Shown here in pieces: positions 17,902 through 30,847 of a DNA stretch of 64,000 nt. This stretch comes from Sulfurimonas denitrificans DSM 1251 (GTDB taxonomy: Bacteria; Campylobacterota; Campylobacteria; Campylobacterales; Sulfurimonadaceae), in the NCBI RefSeq assembly GCF_000012965.1, contig NC_007575.1:434001-498000 (forward strand), read 5' to 3'. The notes below the pieces were generated by a model, which saw only the letters and a program-made list of their open reading frames with translations, did no database searches and was not told where the DNA came from. Position numbers and translations under genes: made by a program. Positions within the stretch are counted from its first letter, which is position 1, and every line of letters begins with the position of its first letter.

Positions 17902-17963
17902 GATGAGAGTCCTGCTGAAGGAAACCAAGTGTTAACGCAGATGGCGGAATTATTTCTGACATC
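17902..17963 (+). ncRNA. Candidate structured RNA / leader upstream of rplS
   Basis: The spacer after trmD can fold as one long arm. GATG 17902-17905 pairs with CATC 17960-17963, AGAG 17906-17909 with TTCT 17954-17957, and CTGC 17912-17915 with GCAG 17937-17940, around a 21-base loop that contains GAAGGAAACCAAG. This segment is more GC-rich than nearby spacers. It may be a leader controlling L19, or part of the trmD 3' region. I do not recognise an Rfam family. Pairing was found by eye. Confidence 0.4.
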
Positions 17964-17972
17964 GTTTTAAAT

Positions 17973-17999
17973 AAATGAAGTTTTTCTTCATTTTATGAA
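17973..17999 (+). promoter_or_regulatory. Two mutually exclusive hairpins before rplS
   Basis: AAATGAAG (17973-17980) pairs with CTTCATTT (17986-17993) over a five-T loop. The second arm can instead pair downstream as TTCAT (17987-17991) with ATGAA (17995-17999). The choice could affect read-through or access to the AAGGAA ribosome site at 18008-18013. Confidence 0.4.
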
Positions 18000-18020
18000 A
18001 TAAAATTAAGGAATTATCTT

Positions 18021-18380
18021 ATGAGAAATAAGTACATAGAAAACTTTGAAAAAGCGCAAGTAGTTGGAAAAAATATTCCAGATTTTCGTGCTGGTGATAC
18101 TGTACGTTTAGCGGTAACAATTAAAGAGGGTGACAAAACTCGTATACAAAATTATGAGGGTGTTTGTATTGCAAAAAGAGGTCAAGGTACTGGTCAAACT
18201 ATTACAGTACGTAAAATCGGTGCCAACAGCATAGGTATTGAGAGAATATTCCCAATATATAGCGACTCTATAAACGAGATAACAGTTATTCGTCGTGGTC
18301 GTGTTCGTCGTGCGAAACTATTTTATCTTCGTGACCTTGCTGGTAAAGCAGCGCGTATTAAAGAACTTAGAAGAAAATAA
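18021..18380 (+). CDS. rplS: 50S ribosomal protein L19
   Basis: L19 (119 residues) sits at the 30S-50S interface. The sequence contains [56 protein letters not shown] and the basic end [23 protein letters not shown]. The AAGGAA ribosome site precedes ATG 18021. It closes the ffh-to-rplS cluster and has its own structured spacer upstream. Confidence 0.96.
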
Positions 18381-18389
18381 TCTTCTAAG
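18366..18389 (+). terminator. Weak terminator-like hairpin at the rplS end
   Basis: CTTAGAAG 18366-18373 pairs with CTTCTAAG 18382-18389 over an AT loop that includes the stop codon. There is no strong T-run after it. Confidence 0.35.
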
Positions 18390-18649
18390 CTCTAAACTTA
18401 ACAACTACACACTTCCTCCCCAAAAAAAGCAAATTTTTCTATATAACTCGAAACATGTACTACATACTATAAGCAGTGATTAATGTAAGTTCCGCAACTG
18501 TTTTAAGAAACTTCAATAGCCCATTCAACAATCAAGCATAATAATCTTATTTTTAGACTCCTATTATAAATCCAATAAGCATAAGTAAAACAACAATTTA
18601 ACTCCTATATATAGTGCATAAGAATAGTCTATTGGGATATTACATAAAT

Positions 18650-18655
18650 TATAAT
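18650..18655 (+). promoter_or_regulatory. Upstream rRNA promoter -10 candidate
   Basis: A perfect TATAAT in an AT-rich stretch about 440 bases before 16S. It may be the distal rRNA promoter; no convincing -35 is seen. Confidence 0.4.
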
Positions 18656-18777
18656 AGCTTTTGATAGTGAGAACTATATAGTGATAATTAACGGATTTTT
18701 TTTATGTTATTTAGTAATACATAAAATCTTTTTTAAAATCTTTTTATAGTTTAAGAAACCGCTAAGCAATCCTTCCC

Positions 18778-18783
18778 TATAAT
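18778..18783 (+). promoter_or_regulatory. Proximal rRNA promoter -10 candidate
   Basis: A perfect TATAAT after CCTTCCC, about 315 bases before 16S and before the 5' processing arm, so transcripts from here would include that arm. This is the better placed of the two boxes. Confidence 0.5.
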
Positions 18784-18856
18784 TCCCATCCACAAACACA
18801 GAGACCTAAAGTTTAGGTATCTAAGCTTCGAGTAGGGGCTTATAGAGGTAGTTTGA

Positions 18857-18896
18857 GATCATTGAAAACTAAGCAAGTAAATAGACTTTAATAACT
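18857..18896 (+). repeat. Pre-16S processing stem, 5' arm
   Basis: This segment is nearly the reverse complement of 20678-20716; the core GAAAACTAAGCAAGTAAA is exact. The two arms bracket 16S and can form the long duplex that RNase III cuts in pre-rRNA. Confidence 0.8.
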
Positions 18897-19096
18897 AAAA
18901 CTAGTTATTATTTAAGTCGAGTAAGTTTACTTATAAAAACTAAATAACAACAACCGTCTATTCTATTTGGTCTCTATTAATTTAGAGATACCCAATAGTA
19001 TAGATACTATACAATAAAGTCCATCAAGTATTAAATTACATGATGGCAACATAAAGCCAATGATTTTTAAATCTTGGGCAAAGATTAAACAAACCA

Positions 19097-20620
<1,524 letters not shown>

Positions 20621-20677
20621 AGAGTAGAGTCAATCATTCATTTGAATTGACATACAAGAAAATCTCACAAGAGAAAC

Positions 20678-20716
20678 AGTTATTTTAGTCTTTTACTTGC
20701 TTAGTTTTCAGTGATC
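20678..20716 (+). repeat. Pre-16S processing stem, 3' arm
   Basis: Reverse complement of the 5' arm at 18857-18896, with a few mismatches, lying between the end of 16S and the tRNA gene. Confidence 0.8.
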
Positions 20717-20739
20717 ATTGTTCATTTGAAATTGAAAAT

Positions 20740-20815
20740 GGGGAATTAGCTCAGCTGGGAGAGCGCCTGCCTTGCACGCAGGAGGTCAGCGGTTCGATCC
20801 CGCTATTCTCCACCA
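20740..20815 (+). tRNA. tRNA-Ala (anticodon TGC)
   Basis: A 76-base cloverleaf with CCA encoded. The acceptor stem GGGGAAT pairs with ATTCTCC and includes the G3-T70 wobble that marks alanine tRNAs. The D-arm reads GCTCAGCTGGGAGAGC, the anticodon stem CCTGC/GCAGG carries loop CTTGCAC, and the T-arm has GGTTCGATCC. It lies in the 16S-23S spacer. Confidence 0.97.
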
Positions 20816-20913
20816 TTTCTTATTTATATAGATAAAAATTTAGAAAGTTTAATTCAAGTTCTTCAACTCAAGAGTTTGAATTAGACTTTATAGTCTATGT
20901 TCATTAAATTATT

Positions 20914-20931
20914 ATTGTTAAAGTCAACATA
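20914..20931 (+). repeat. Pre-23S processing stem, outer 5' arm
   Basis: ATTGTTAAAGTCAACATA is the exact reverse complement of 24072-24089, on the far side of 23S. Confidence 0.8.
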
Positions 20932-21034
20932 TAGTTATAAAAAGATAGCTAGATATATGTAAATATATTTAGAGATTAGTTTATAAATTATATCAACTAA
21001 AATAACTACAATTAAACAGGATACTGCCCTACAT

Positions 21035-21052
21035 TAAGTAAGGTAGTGAACG
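21035..21052 (+). repeat. Pre-23S processing stem, inner 5' arm
   Basis: TAAGTAAGGTAGTGAACG is the exact reverse complement of 24024-24041. A further AATAACTACA segment at 21001 also matches the far side, so the whole flank can pair. Confidence 0.8.
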
Positions 21053-21109
21053 CAAAACTAATGAAGTGATTTTAGCGTAAGCTAAAAAGTTTCTTTAGTA
21101 AATTAGAAT

Positions 21110-23998
<2,889 letters not shown>

Positions 23999-24023
23999 CC
24001 ATTCTATTTATAGAATAACAATT

Positions 24024-24041
24024 CGTTCACTACCTTACTTA
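24024..24041 (+). repeat. Pre-23S processing stem, inner 3' arm
   Basis: Exact reverse complement of 21035-21052. Confidence 0.8.
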
Positions 24042-24071
24042 GTGTATAGGTACCTGATGTAGTTATTTAGT

Positions 24072-24089
24072 TATGTTGACTTTAACAAT
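24072..24089 (+). repeat. Pre-23S processing stem, outer 3' arm
   Basis: Exact reverse complement of 20914-20931. Confidence 0.8.
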
Positions 24090-24177
24090 GATATTTTATG
24101 CATTAATTGCATAAAACTCACTCTAACTTAAGAACAATTACTTTTAAGTACACAAAACAGTGTATTTAAATGTGATT

Positions 24178-24296
24178 GTCTAGGTGGCTATAGAGAGAGG
24201 GAAACGCCTGGTCCCATTCCGAACCCAGAAGCTAAGCCTCTCATCGCTGATAATACTGATCCTTGCAGGATTGGAAATGTAGGTCGCTGCCTAGTT
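24178..24296 (+). rRNA. rrf: 5S ribosomal RNA
   Basis: The closing helix CTAGG (24180-24184) pairs with CCTAG (24290-24294). Conserved CCCATTCCGAACCCAGAAGC and GAAATGTAGGTCGCTGCC-type 3' elements are present. Length is about 118 bases. Ends are approximate. Confidence 0.93.
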
Positions 24297-24392
24297 GATC
24301 ATTTCTACTACTTACCAACACTTCTTTAACTTCAATCAAATCCACTTTTTAATTCTAGTCTAACTCTTTTATAAACTTTATTCATTTACTGT

Positions 24393-24448
24393 TTTAATTC
24401 TTTAATTCTTTAATTCTTTAATTCTTTAATTCTTTAATTCTTTAATTC
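24393..24448. repeat. Seven perfect 8-base tandem repeats
   Basis: TTTAATTC occurs seven times head to tail between the 5S gene and the convergent aat gene, followed by TTTTTGC. It is a low-complexity microsatellite and could vary in copy number. The 186-base gap holding it shows no gene. Confidence 0.9.
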
Positions 24449-24482
24449 TTTTTGCTAAAGCACTTCGTTGATTTTAATTTTA

Positions 24483-25169
24483 TTAGGTATTTACATGTAG
24501 TAATTCCCATTTATGATTAATTATATTCATATTTACTTTGTGAAGTCTATCTAAAAAATAGTCTCTGCTTACTTCTTTGGCACCTAGATTTTTTAGGTGC
24601 TCGGTTGGCACTTGGGCATCTATAAAATCATATCCCCATATTTTTAGATGATTAATTAAAACTGCATAAGCACTTTTTGAAGCATCATTTACGAGGGTAA
24701 ACATTGATTCTCCGCAAAAGAGACCACCAACTGCAACTCCATATAGTCCACCAACAAGTTCTCCATCAAGATAGCTCTCAACGCTATGAGCTATGCCCAT
24801 ATCATGAAGCACACTATAAGCTTCTATGATTTCATCTTGTATCCACGTTCCATCTTGTTTAACTCTTTTTATATTTTGGCAATTTTTCATAACGTTTATA
24901 AAATTAGTATCAAATCTATATTCAAATTTTTTCATACTTTTTCTAAGAGAGCGACTTAGTTTAAAATCATCAAGTTCCATAATAAGTCTGGGATTTGGCG
25001 ACCACCAAATAATGGGGTCATTTTTACCATACCATGGAAATATCCCATTTTGATATGCGCGGATAAGTCTTGATGGATTTAAATCACCTCCCCAAGCAAC
25101 TATGCCATCTTCAGTTGCATCGTTTGGATGAGGGAAAGTTAACTCATGTTTTAGAAGTTTTGGAATCAA
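24483..25169 (-). CDS. aat: Leucyl/phenylalanyl-tRNA-protein transferase
   Basis: Aat adds Leu or Phe to proteins with N-terminal Lys or Arg, making them ClpS-ClpAP substrates. It has 228 residues. Family motifs are WGGDLNPSRLIRAYQNGIFPW (core GDLNPSRLIRAYQNGIFPW), WWSPNPRLIMELDDF, TWIQDEIIEAY and GGLYGVAVGGLFCGESMF. The start is TTG 25169, overlapping the clpA stop by four bases. With clpS and clpA it forms a complete N-degron operon. Confidence 0.95.
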   Translation of the reverse strand: MIPKLLKHELTFPHPNDATEDGIVAWGGDLNPSRLIRAYQNGIFPWYGKNDPIIWWSPNPRLIMELDDFKLSRSLRKSMKKFEYRFDTNFINVMKNCQNIKRVKQDGTWIQDEIIEAYSVLHDMGIAHSVESYLDGELVGGLYGVAVGGLFCGESMFTLVNDASKSAYAVLINHLKIWGYDFIDAQVPTEHLKNLGAKEVSRDYFLDRLHKVNMNIINHKWELLHVNT

Positions 25170-27343
25170 TCTAACTCTTTAAACTTTAAGATAATTTTTT
25201 TGTTAAATGAGACATTTACGGTTCCACCATTTTTAAGTTTTCCAAAAAGAATTTCATCGCTTAGCTGCTCTGTAATATTGTTTTGGATATATCTTTTTAT
25301 CGGTCTAGCACCCATCTCAGGTGAGTAAGACTCACTAGCGATGAAATCCATAGCTTTTGGTGATAATGTTATAGCTATTTTCTTTTTTTTGAGTTCTGCA
25401 TTTAACTCGGCTATAAATTTCTTCACAATGTTTTTTACTATCTCTATATCTAACTGATTAAACTCTACTATTGCACTTAACCTATTTCTAAATTCTGGCG
25501 TGAAAAAGAGTTTTAACTCCTCATTTTTTGCCAAAGAAGAGTCTTTGTTAAATCCCATAACGCTTCTAGCTGTTGCACCAACGTTTGATGTCATTATTAA
25601 TATAACATTTTGAAAGTTTGCTTTGTATCCATTATTGTCAGTTAGAGTAGCATTATCCATGATTTGAAGCAGTATATTTACTAAGTCTGGATGCGCTTTT
25701 TCTATCTCATCTAGTAGCAAGACACTGTATGGATGCTTCTTTATAGCCTCTGTTAAGAGTCCACCTTGTTCATATCCAACATATCCTGGAGGTGCTCCTA
25801 TAAGGCGGCTCAGAGCGTGTTTTTCCATATATTCACTCATATCAAATCTCTCAAAATTTACGCCTAGAATTTCACTTAGACTTAGTGCTAATTCTGTTTT
25901 ACCAACTCCTGTTGGACCTGAGAAAAGAAATGATGCTATTGGTTTACCCTCAGGCGTTAACCCTGCTTTTGAGATTTTAATAGCTTTTGTTACCTCTTCA
26001 ACAGCCTTATCTTGTCCTATGACTCTTTGTTTTAAACTCTCTTGTAGATTTATAAGAGAAAGCGTCTCATCTTTAGAAACTTTTTGGTTTGAGATGCCAA
26101 CTATCTTAGAGAGAGTGTTTTGGATGTCAGTTGATGAGACTACTCTTCTTTTTACTTTTTTCAGATGAAATGATGCTGCACACTCGTCTATGAGATCTAT
26201 CGCTTTGTCTGGTAGAAATTTATCAGTTATGTATCTTTTTGATAATTCAACTGCTGATTTTAGGGCATTGTCTGTATATGTAACATTGTGATGAGCCTCA
26301 TATTTACTCTTTAACCCTTTTAAAATTTTGTAGCTTGTCTCAAGTGAGGGTTCATTTATATCGATTTTAGAGAATCTTCTACTAAGTGCTTTGTCTTTTT
26401 CAAAACCATTTCGATACTCTGCAAATGTTGTTGCACCCATGCACTTTAACTCTCCAGAAGCAAGAGCAGGTTTTAACTGATTTGCTGCATCCATAGAGCC
26501 GCTCGTTGAACCAGCCCCTATGAGTGTGTGAATTTCATCTATAAATAAAATTGCATTAGGAATGCCTTTTAACTCATCCATAATGCCTTTTAAACGTTTT
26601 TCAAAATCGCCTCTATATTTTGTCCCAGCGAGCATTGCCCCTAAGTCTAGTGCAAAAAGTTGAGAGTTTTGTATGATAAGAGGTACTTTTTTTGCAACAA
26701 TATTAAGGGCTAAACCCTCTGCAATTGCAGTTTTGCCAACACCAGCTTCTCCAACTAAAATTGGATTGTTCTTTTTTCTGCGGCAAAGAATCTGAGTTAC
26801 TCTTTGTATCTCATCATCTCTGCCAATGACAGGGTCTATTTTGCCATCTTTTGCTTTTTTAAGAAGATTAATCGCATATTTTTGCAGGTATGACTCACTC
26901 TCTTTAGTTGTCTCTTTCTCATCAAGAGTTGAGATAACTTCTAGGATATCAAGTCTTGATATTTTGTATTCAGTTAAAAGAATATAGGCAAAAGAGTTTA
27001 CTTCATCATAAATGGCAACTAATAAATCTGCTATATCAGCACTTTGTTGATTTGAACTTTGTATATGTTTTATCATATTGTCAATTAGTCTTGATAGTGC
27101 AACACTCTCAAAAGGCTCTTCGCTTATGTTTGGCGGAAGAGTTTGGCTGTTTGTGTCTATGTATTTTTTTATAACCTCTCTCATCTCTTCAACATCACCG
27201 CCACATGTAAAGATAATCTTTGCTCCCTCAGAAGAGTTTAAGAGCTGATAAAAGAGATGTTCTATAGTTATATATTCATGACGCAATCCTTTTGCATAAA
27301 GAATCGCTTTTTGAAAAACTTCATTAAGTGAGTAGCTAATCAT
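25166..27343 (-). CDS. clpA: ATP-dependent Clp protease ATPase subunit ClpA
   Basis: ClpA (725 residues) unfolds proteins and feeds ClpP. Two N-terminal Clp repeats (to about 145) are followed by the first AAA module with [16 protein letters not shown] and [14 protein letters not shown], and the second with [16 protein letters not shown] and [12 protein letters not shown]. The loop SVMGFNKD matches the ClpP-docking IGL/IGF loop. There is no ClpB-type middle coiled coil, so this is ClpA rather than ClpB or ClpC. A strong GGAGGAG ribosome site overlaps the clpS end (TAATG). Confidence 0.95.
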   Translation of the reverse strand: MISYSLNEVFQKAILYAKGLRHEYITIEHLFYQLLNSSEGAKIIFTCGGDVEEMREVIKKYIDTNSQTLPPNISEEPFESVALSRLIDNMIKHIQSSNQQSADIADLLVAIYDEVNSFAYILLTEYKISRLDILEVISTLDEKETTKESESYLQKYAINLLKKAKDGKIDPVIGRDDEIQRVTQILCRRKKNNPILVGEAGVGKTAIAEGLALNIVAKKVPLIIQNSQLFALDLGAMLAGTKYRGDFEKRLKGIMDELKGIPNAILFIDEIHTLIGAGSTSGSMDAANQLKPALASGELKCMGATTFAEYRNGFEKDKALSRRFSKIDINEPSLETSYKILKGLKSKYEAHHNVTYTDNALKSAVELSKRYITDKFLPDKAIDLIDECAASFHLKKVKRRVVSSTDIQNTLSKIVGISNQKVSKDETLSLINLQESLKQRVIGQDKAVEEVTKAIKISKAGLTPEGKPIASFLFSGPTGVGKTELALSLSEILGVNFERFDMSEYMEKHALSRLIGAPPGYVGYEQGGLLTEAIKKHPYSVLLLDEIEKAHPDLVNILLQIMDNATLTDNNGYKANFQNVILIMTSNVGATARSVMGFNKDSSLAKNEELKLFFTPEFRNRLSAIVEFNQLDIEIVKNIVKKFIAELNAELKKKKIAITLSPKAMDFIASESYSPEMGARPIKRYIQNNITEQLSDEILFGKLKNGGTVNVSFNKKIILKFKELD

Positions 27344-27642
27344 TACTCCTCCTCCATTGTTGCTCTTAGTGCAAAGCCATTGTCTCTAGCTTTTTTGTGT
27401 ACCTGCATAACTTTTGTCTCTGCAATTTCATAAGTATATATTCCGCAGATTCCTTTTGTTTTTTTATGTATCTCAAGCATTATTTGATGCGCCTGTTCGT
27501 AATTTTTATGAAATATAGTTATTAAAATATCTATAACAAACTCCATAGAGGTATAGTCATCATTTAAGAGAAGCACTTTATACTTTTTTGGGTACTTTAT
27601 CTTCACCTTCTCTTTAGTTTCTAAATCGATATTTGTTGCCAT
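27343..27642 (-). CDS. clpS: ClpS adaptor (N-recognin)
   Basis: ClpS (99 residues) binds destabilising N-terminal residues and docks on the ClpA N-domain. The sequence YKVLLLNDDYTSMEFVIDIL holds the Asn-Asp-Asp pocket, and HQIMLEIHKKTKGICGIYTYEIAE completes the core (family motif MLEIHKKGKG). The start ATG 27642 has an AGGAAAAT site. It is the first gene of clpS-clpA-aat. Confidence 0.95.
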   Translation of the reverse strand: MATNIDLETKEKVKIKYPKKYKVLLLNDDYTSMEFVIDILITIFHKNYEQAHQIMLEIHKKTKGICGIYTYEIAETKVMQVHKKARDNGFALRATMEEE

Positions 27643-27677
27643 ATTTTCCTCATAATAATTACCTTTAATAGTTAAAA

Positions 27678-27683
27678 ATTATA
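27678..27683 (-). promoter_or_regulatory. -10 box candidate for clpS-clpA-aat
   Basis: Read on the minus strand this is TATAAT, 36 bases before the clpS start. Confidence 0.5.
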
Positions 27684-27820
27684 ACTAAATTGAGACAATT
27701 GTGGAAAAATCCGCATATATTTCTTTAATCCCATCTTCATAGGTTTTTTTAGTGGAATTTTTATTAAGATATTTTTCTTTTAGATTATTTTGAATGCAAA
27801 GTTTTTTATCAACTCTCTAG

Positions 27821-27847
27821 CAAACTTTATCTTGTGGATAAAGTTTG
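27821..27847. terminator. Hairpin downstream of the MetZ/MetY-like gene
   Basis: CAAACTTTATC (27821-27831) and GATAAAGTTTG (27837-27847) form a perfect 11-pair stem over TTGTG. It lies 24 bases past the stop of the minus-strand gene. No clear T-run follows in either direction, so termination may need Rho. The rest of the 228-base gap holds the clpS promoter side and no gene. Confidence 0.6.
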
Positions 27848-27870
27848 TATTTTGTTTAGCGTTAAAAACT

Positions 27871-29106
27871 CTATTTTGCAGATATTAAGAAGTCTTCAAT
27901 AATATCTTTTGGGTTTTCAAGTCCTATTGATACTCTGATTAAACCATCTGTTATGCCTAAGAAGTTTTTTGTTTTTTCGTCAAAATCACTGTATATAGTT
28001 GATGACATGTGTAAAGCTAAAGTTCTGCTGTCGCCAATATTAGCTGTTATTGTAGCTATTTTGGTTTTGTTTAAAAATGCAAATGCTCTCTCTTTTGTGA
28101 GCATATCTATAGTTAAAAGTGTTCCACAGCCATTTGGAAAATCACTTAAATATCTTTGATGGTGCGGATGTGTATCTAAGCAGGGATGATTTATGTTCAA
28201 TCCGTTTTTATGAAGTTCTTTCGCAACTGTTTCTACACTTTTTACGATTCTATCCATTCGTAGTGCAAGAGTTTCAAGCCCAAGCATGGTTAGGTAACTT
28301 GAGTGTGCATTAGCGCTCATTCCGAAATCTCTCATAGCTCTTTTTTTGGCATTTACAACAAGTGCCATTTTCCCCATATTTTTTATGAATTTTTCCAACT
28401 CTTTATATCTTGGAGTTTTAAATTTATCATCTTTCTCTTTTATTGCTCTAAATACTACACATCCGCCAAGTGCTGATGAATTTCCTGAGATAATTTTGGT
28501 TGTAGAGTAGATGCATATATCGGCGCCAAGTTTTAACGGTAAGATGCTTAGTGGAGTTATTGTGTTGTCAACCATTAGAGCAACACCGCACTCATTTGCT
28601 ATAGCAGCTATTTTTTTGATATCTGGAAGTCTCATGTTAGGATTTCCGACGCTCTCTAGAAATATTATTTTAGTATTTTCATTTACAGCATTTTTAATAT
28701 TTTCCAACTCATCCACATCAAAAAAATGTGTTTTAACTCCAAAACGACTTAGGGTTTCACTAAAAAATGAGTAAGTTCCACCGAAGAGTCCGCCAATACT
28801 TATAATCTCATCTTTACATGTTAAAAGCGACATTACAGCAAGTGCTATGGCTCCCATTCCTGAGCTTGTTGCAATTGCTCCTACTCCATCATCCATCTCC
28901 GCCATAATAGATTCGAGCTTGGAAGTTGTTGGGTTTCCCATTCTTGAATATAGCGGTTTTTTAATGCTTCCGTTAAAAATGCCCTCCGCAATCTCTGGCG
29001 TTTCATAGGCAAAAGATGCCGAATTTACTATAGTTGGAGAGACTGCTCCATCCTTACTCCCTACACTCTGAACAAATTTGGTACAATACTCTTCAAAATA
29101 ATCCAT
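27871..29106 (-). CDS. Cys/Met-metabolism PLP enzyme (O-acyl-homoserine sulfhydrylase type)
   Basis: A 411-residue fold-type I enzyme of the cystathionine gamma-synthase family. Motifs are PLYSRMGNPTTSKLE, ATSSGMGAIALA, LESVGNPNMRLPDI, MVDNTITP and the PLP-lysine region ICIYSTTKIISGNSSALGG, followed by the C-terminal RVSIGLEN. It likely forms homocysteine from O-acetyl- or O-succinylhomoserine and sulfide (MetY/MetZ), fitting a sulfide-rich lifestyle. Cystathionine gamma-synthase or methionine gamma-lyase remain possible. It is divergent from bioD. Confidence 0.85.
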   Translation of the reverse strand: MDYFEEYCTKFVQSVGSKDGAVSPTIVNSASFAYETPEIAEGIFNGSIKKPLYSRMGNPTTSKLESIMAEMDDGVGAIATSSGMGAIALAVMSLLTCKDEIISIGGLFGGTYSFFSETLSRFGVKTHFFDVDELENIKNAVNENTKIIFLESVGNPNMRLPDIKKIAAIANECGVALMVDNTITPLSILPLKLGADICIYSTTKIISGNSSALGGCVVFRAIKEKDDKFKTPRYKELEKFIKNMGKMALVVNAKKRAMRDFGMSANAHSSYLTMLGLETLALRMDRIVKSVETVAKELHKNGLNINHPCLDTHPHHQRYLSDFPNGCGTLLTIDMLTKERAFAFLNKTKIATITANIGDSRTLALHMSSTIYSDFDEKTKNFLGITDGLIRVSIGLENPKDIIEDFLISAK

Positions 29107-29201
29107 TTATCAACCTTTAAATAATAAATGATTGTATCAAATAAGGAATAATTATAACTTTAGAAAATAGATAAACTTAAGTAATAATATACAGGTAAAT
29201 A

Positions 29202-29864
29202 ATGAAAAAACGAATTTTTATAACAGCTACAAACACTGATATAGGAAAAACATACACAACAAAACTTCTTTTAAAAGAGTTCGCATCTCGTGGGCTTCTA
29301 GTTGGTGTTATTAAGCCCATAGAAACAGGCGTTGTGGATGGATATGCAGATGATGGTGAGGAGTTACTGCAATATGTTAAAGAGCTTAATCCAAAGCTAT
29401 GGTCTTTAGAGGTTGAAGATATAGTTCCAATTACATACGAGTTGGCAGCAGCTCCGTTTGTAGCGTCAAATAACACACCTCTTGATTTAAGAAAAATCAA
29501 AATCAAGATTGAAGAGATGGAAGCTTCTTGTGATATTGTAATCATTGAGGGAGCTGGTGGGCTTTATGTTCCCATAGATGATAAATATATGATGATAGAT
29601 TTGCTTAAAAAACTTGATGCCGTAGCGTTATTGGTTACGCACTGCTCACTTGGTTGTATAAATGATACACTACTTAGCAAAGGGGCGTTGGAGGCAAAAG
29701 AGATACTACATGTAGTTGCTTTTAACTGTAAAAATAAGGATGACAATTTTGACAAAATTTCAGAACCATATTTTTTGAAAACAGATTTTAAGGTGTTTAA
29801 AGTGGACAAAGATATTGAAAAAATATGTGATGTCTTGTATAATCTATCTGATGTTAAACGCTAA
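29202..29864 (+). CDS. bioD: Dethiobiotin synthetase
   Basis: BioD closes the ureido ring of dethiobiotin from DAPA, CO2 and ATP. It has 220 residues. The P-loop ITATNTDIGKTYTTKLLL (cut: ATNTDIGKTYTTK) is diagnostic, followed by VIKPIETGV with the substrate lysine, and IIEGAGGLYVPI. The ATG 29202 follows AGGTAAATA. No other bio gene is in the window. Its stop lies within a hairpin. Confidence 0.93.
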   Translation: MKKRIFITATNTDIGKTYTTKLLLKEFASRGLLVGVIKPIETGVVDGYADDGEELLQYVKELNPKLWSLEVEDIVPITYELAAAPFVASNNTPLDLRKIKIKIEEMEASCDIVIIEGAGGLYVPIDDKYMMIDLLKKLDAVALLVTHCSLGCINDTLLSKGALEAKEILHVVAFNCKNKDDNFDKISEPYFLKTDFKVFKVDKDIEKICDVLYNLSDVKR

Positions 29865-29941
29865 AACGAACAAGTCCGTTTTAGCGACAGGGACTGAAGT
29901 CCCTACAATCCCCTAAAGCTACGAAAAAACAAGTTTTTTCG
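29859..29941. repeat. Three consecutive hairpins between bioD and pyrB
   Basis: Hairpin A pairs CGCTAAAACG (29859-29868) with CGTTTTAGCG (29877-29886) and contains the bioD stop. Hairpin B pairs AGGGAC (29889-29894) with GTCCCT (29899-29904). Hairpin C pairs CGAAAAAAC (29922-29930) with GTTTTTTCG (29933-29941). Together they fill the 107-base gap. A and C could terminate; the cluster also resembles repetitive extragenic palindromes. Confidence 0.7.
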
Positions 29942-29971
29942 AGAAATATAAAATTTTAAAAAAAGAGTGAT

Positions 29972-30847
29972 ATGAAACATTTAATTCGCACAGATGATTT
30001 TACAACCCAAGAGATAGAGTCTATTTTAGCAGATGCAGAACTTTTTAGTGATGGCAGATTTGATAGAATTTTAAGAGACAAAATCATAATAACACTCTTT
30101 TTTGAAAACTCAACAAGAACAAGAAGCTCTTTTGAGATAGCGGCAAAAAGACTTGGCGCTGAGATAGTCCATCTTGATGTTGCAAACAGTTCTACGAAAA
30201 AAGGCGAAACGCTGGTTGATACCGCTATGAACCTTGATGCGATGGGTCCACACGCAATCATTGTCAGACATCAAAACTCAGGTGTTGCTAAAATTCTCTC
30301 AAACCATACAAAAGCCTCAATCATAAATGCAGGAGATGGCGCTCATGCACACCCAACACAAGCGCTCTTAGATCTCTTTACACTAAAAAAACATTTTAAA
30401 AATCTTGAGGGGAAAAAGATAGCAATTGTGGGTGATATTAAAAACTCAAGAGTTGCAAACTCAAACATAGAGCTTCTTAGCAGATTTAAAATGGAGGTTA
30501 TTTTAGTTGCCCCGCCTCAGTTTTTGCCTCAGAGTGATTTGAGAACAACGCACTATTTAGAAGATATTATTGATGAAGTAGATGCTATCATGAGCCTTAG
30601 AACACAAACAGAGAGACACTCTTCTCAAACTTATGCTTCACTAAAAGATTATGCGAGTGATTTTTGTATAACAAGTGAAGTTGTTGGCGATAGAGATATA
30701 ATCATTCTTCATCCAGGTCCTGTTCATAGAAATATAGATATTTGTGACGCGCTCTTAGCGGATAAAAGATGTAAGGTTTTAGAGCAGGTAGCAAATGGTG
30801 TTGCAATAAGAATGGCAGTGCTAAAAAAATTAATTTATGACGTTTGA
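29972..30847 (+). CDS. pyrB: Aspartate carbamoyltransferase catalytic subunit
   Basis: PyrB joins carbamoyl phosphate and aspartate in pyrimidine synthesis. It has 291 residues. The carbamoyl-phosphate site [49 protein letters not shown] and [12 protein letters not shown] are all present. Its stop overlaps pabB by 11 bases. No pyrI regulatory subunit is nearby. Confidence 0.95.
   Translation: MKHLIRTDDFTTQEIESILADAELFSDGRFDRILRDKIIITLFFENSTRTRSSFEIAAKRLGAEIVHLDVANSSTKKGETLVDTAMNLDAMGPHAIIVRHQNSGVAKILSNHTKASIINAGDGAHAHPTQALLDLFTLKKHFKNLEGKKIAIVGDIKNSRVANSNIELLSRFKMEVILVAPPQFLPQSDLRTTHYLEDIIDEVDAIMSLRTQTERHSSQTYASLKDYASDFCITSEVVGDRDIIILHPGPVHRNIDICDALLADKRCKVLEQVANGVAIRMAVLKKLIYDV

Larger units (their letters stand above)
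18381..19096 (+). other. rRNA operon upstream region and leader (no gene)
   Basis: About 716 AT-rich bases with no credible ORF. Two TATAAT boxes are present (listed separately). After the second lies a roughly 310-base transcribed leader with small palindromes, including ATAGTAT/ATACTAT around 18997-19012, and the 5' arm of the 16S processing stem. I could not identify a boxA antitermination site with confidence. Confidence 0.7.
20816..21109 (+). other. 16S-23S spacer after tRNA-Ala; no tRNA-Ile
   Basis: About 294 AT-rich bases. They contain small hairpins and the 5' arms of the 23S processing stem. No second tRNA cloverleaf was found, although many rRNA operons carry tRNA-Ile here. Confidence 0.75.

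Noticed and set aside
17900-17930. Hammerhead-ribozyme-like GTGATGAG ... GGAAAC
   Set aside because: The core needs CTGATGA; the first base is G here, and stem II does not pair with the required geometry.
17905-17950. Small SRP (4.5S) RNA likeness (GAAGGAAACCAAG)
   Set aside because: The conserved symmetric loop and GGAA-tetraloop context are not reproduced, and the length is too short.
18295-18483. 62-codon ORF at the end of rplS
   Set aside because: It is a frame shadow of rplS running into AT-rich spacer, without a ribosome site.
24393-24448. CRISPR-like array
   Set aside because: Units are 8 bases with no spacers; it is a simple tandem repeat.
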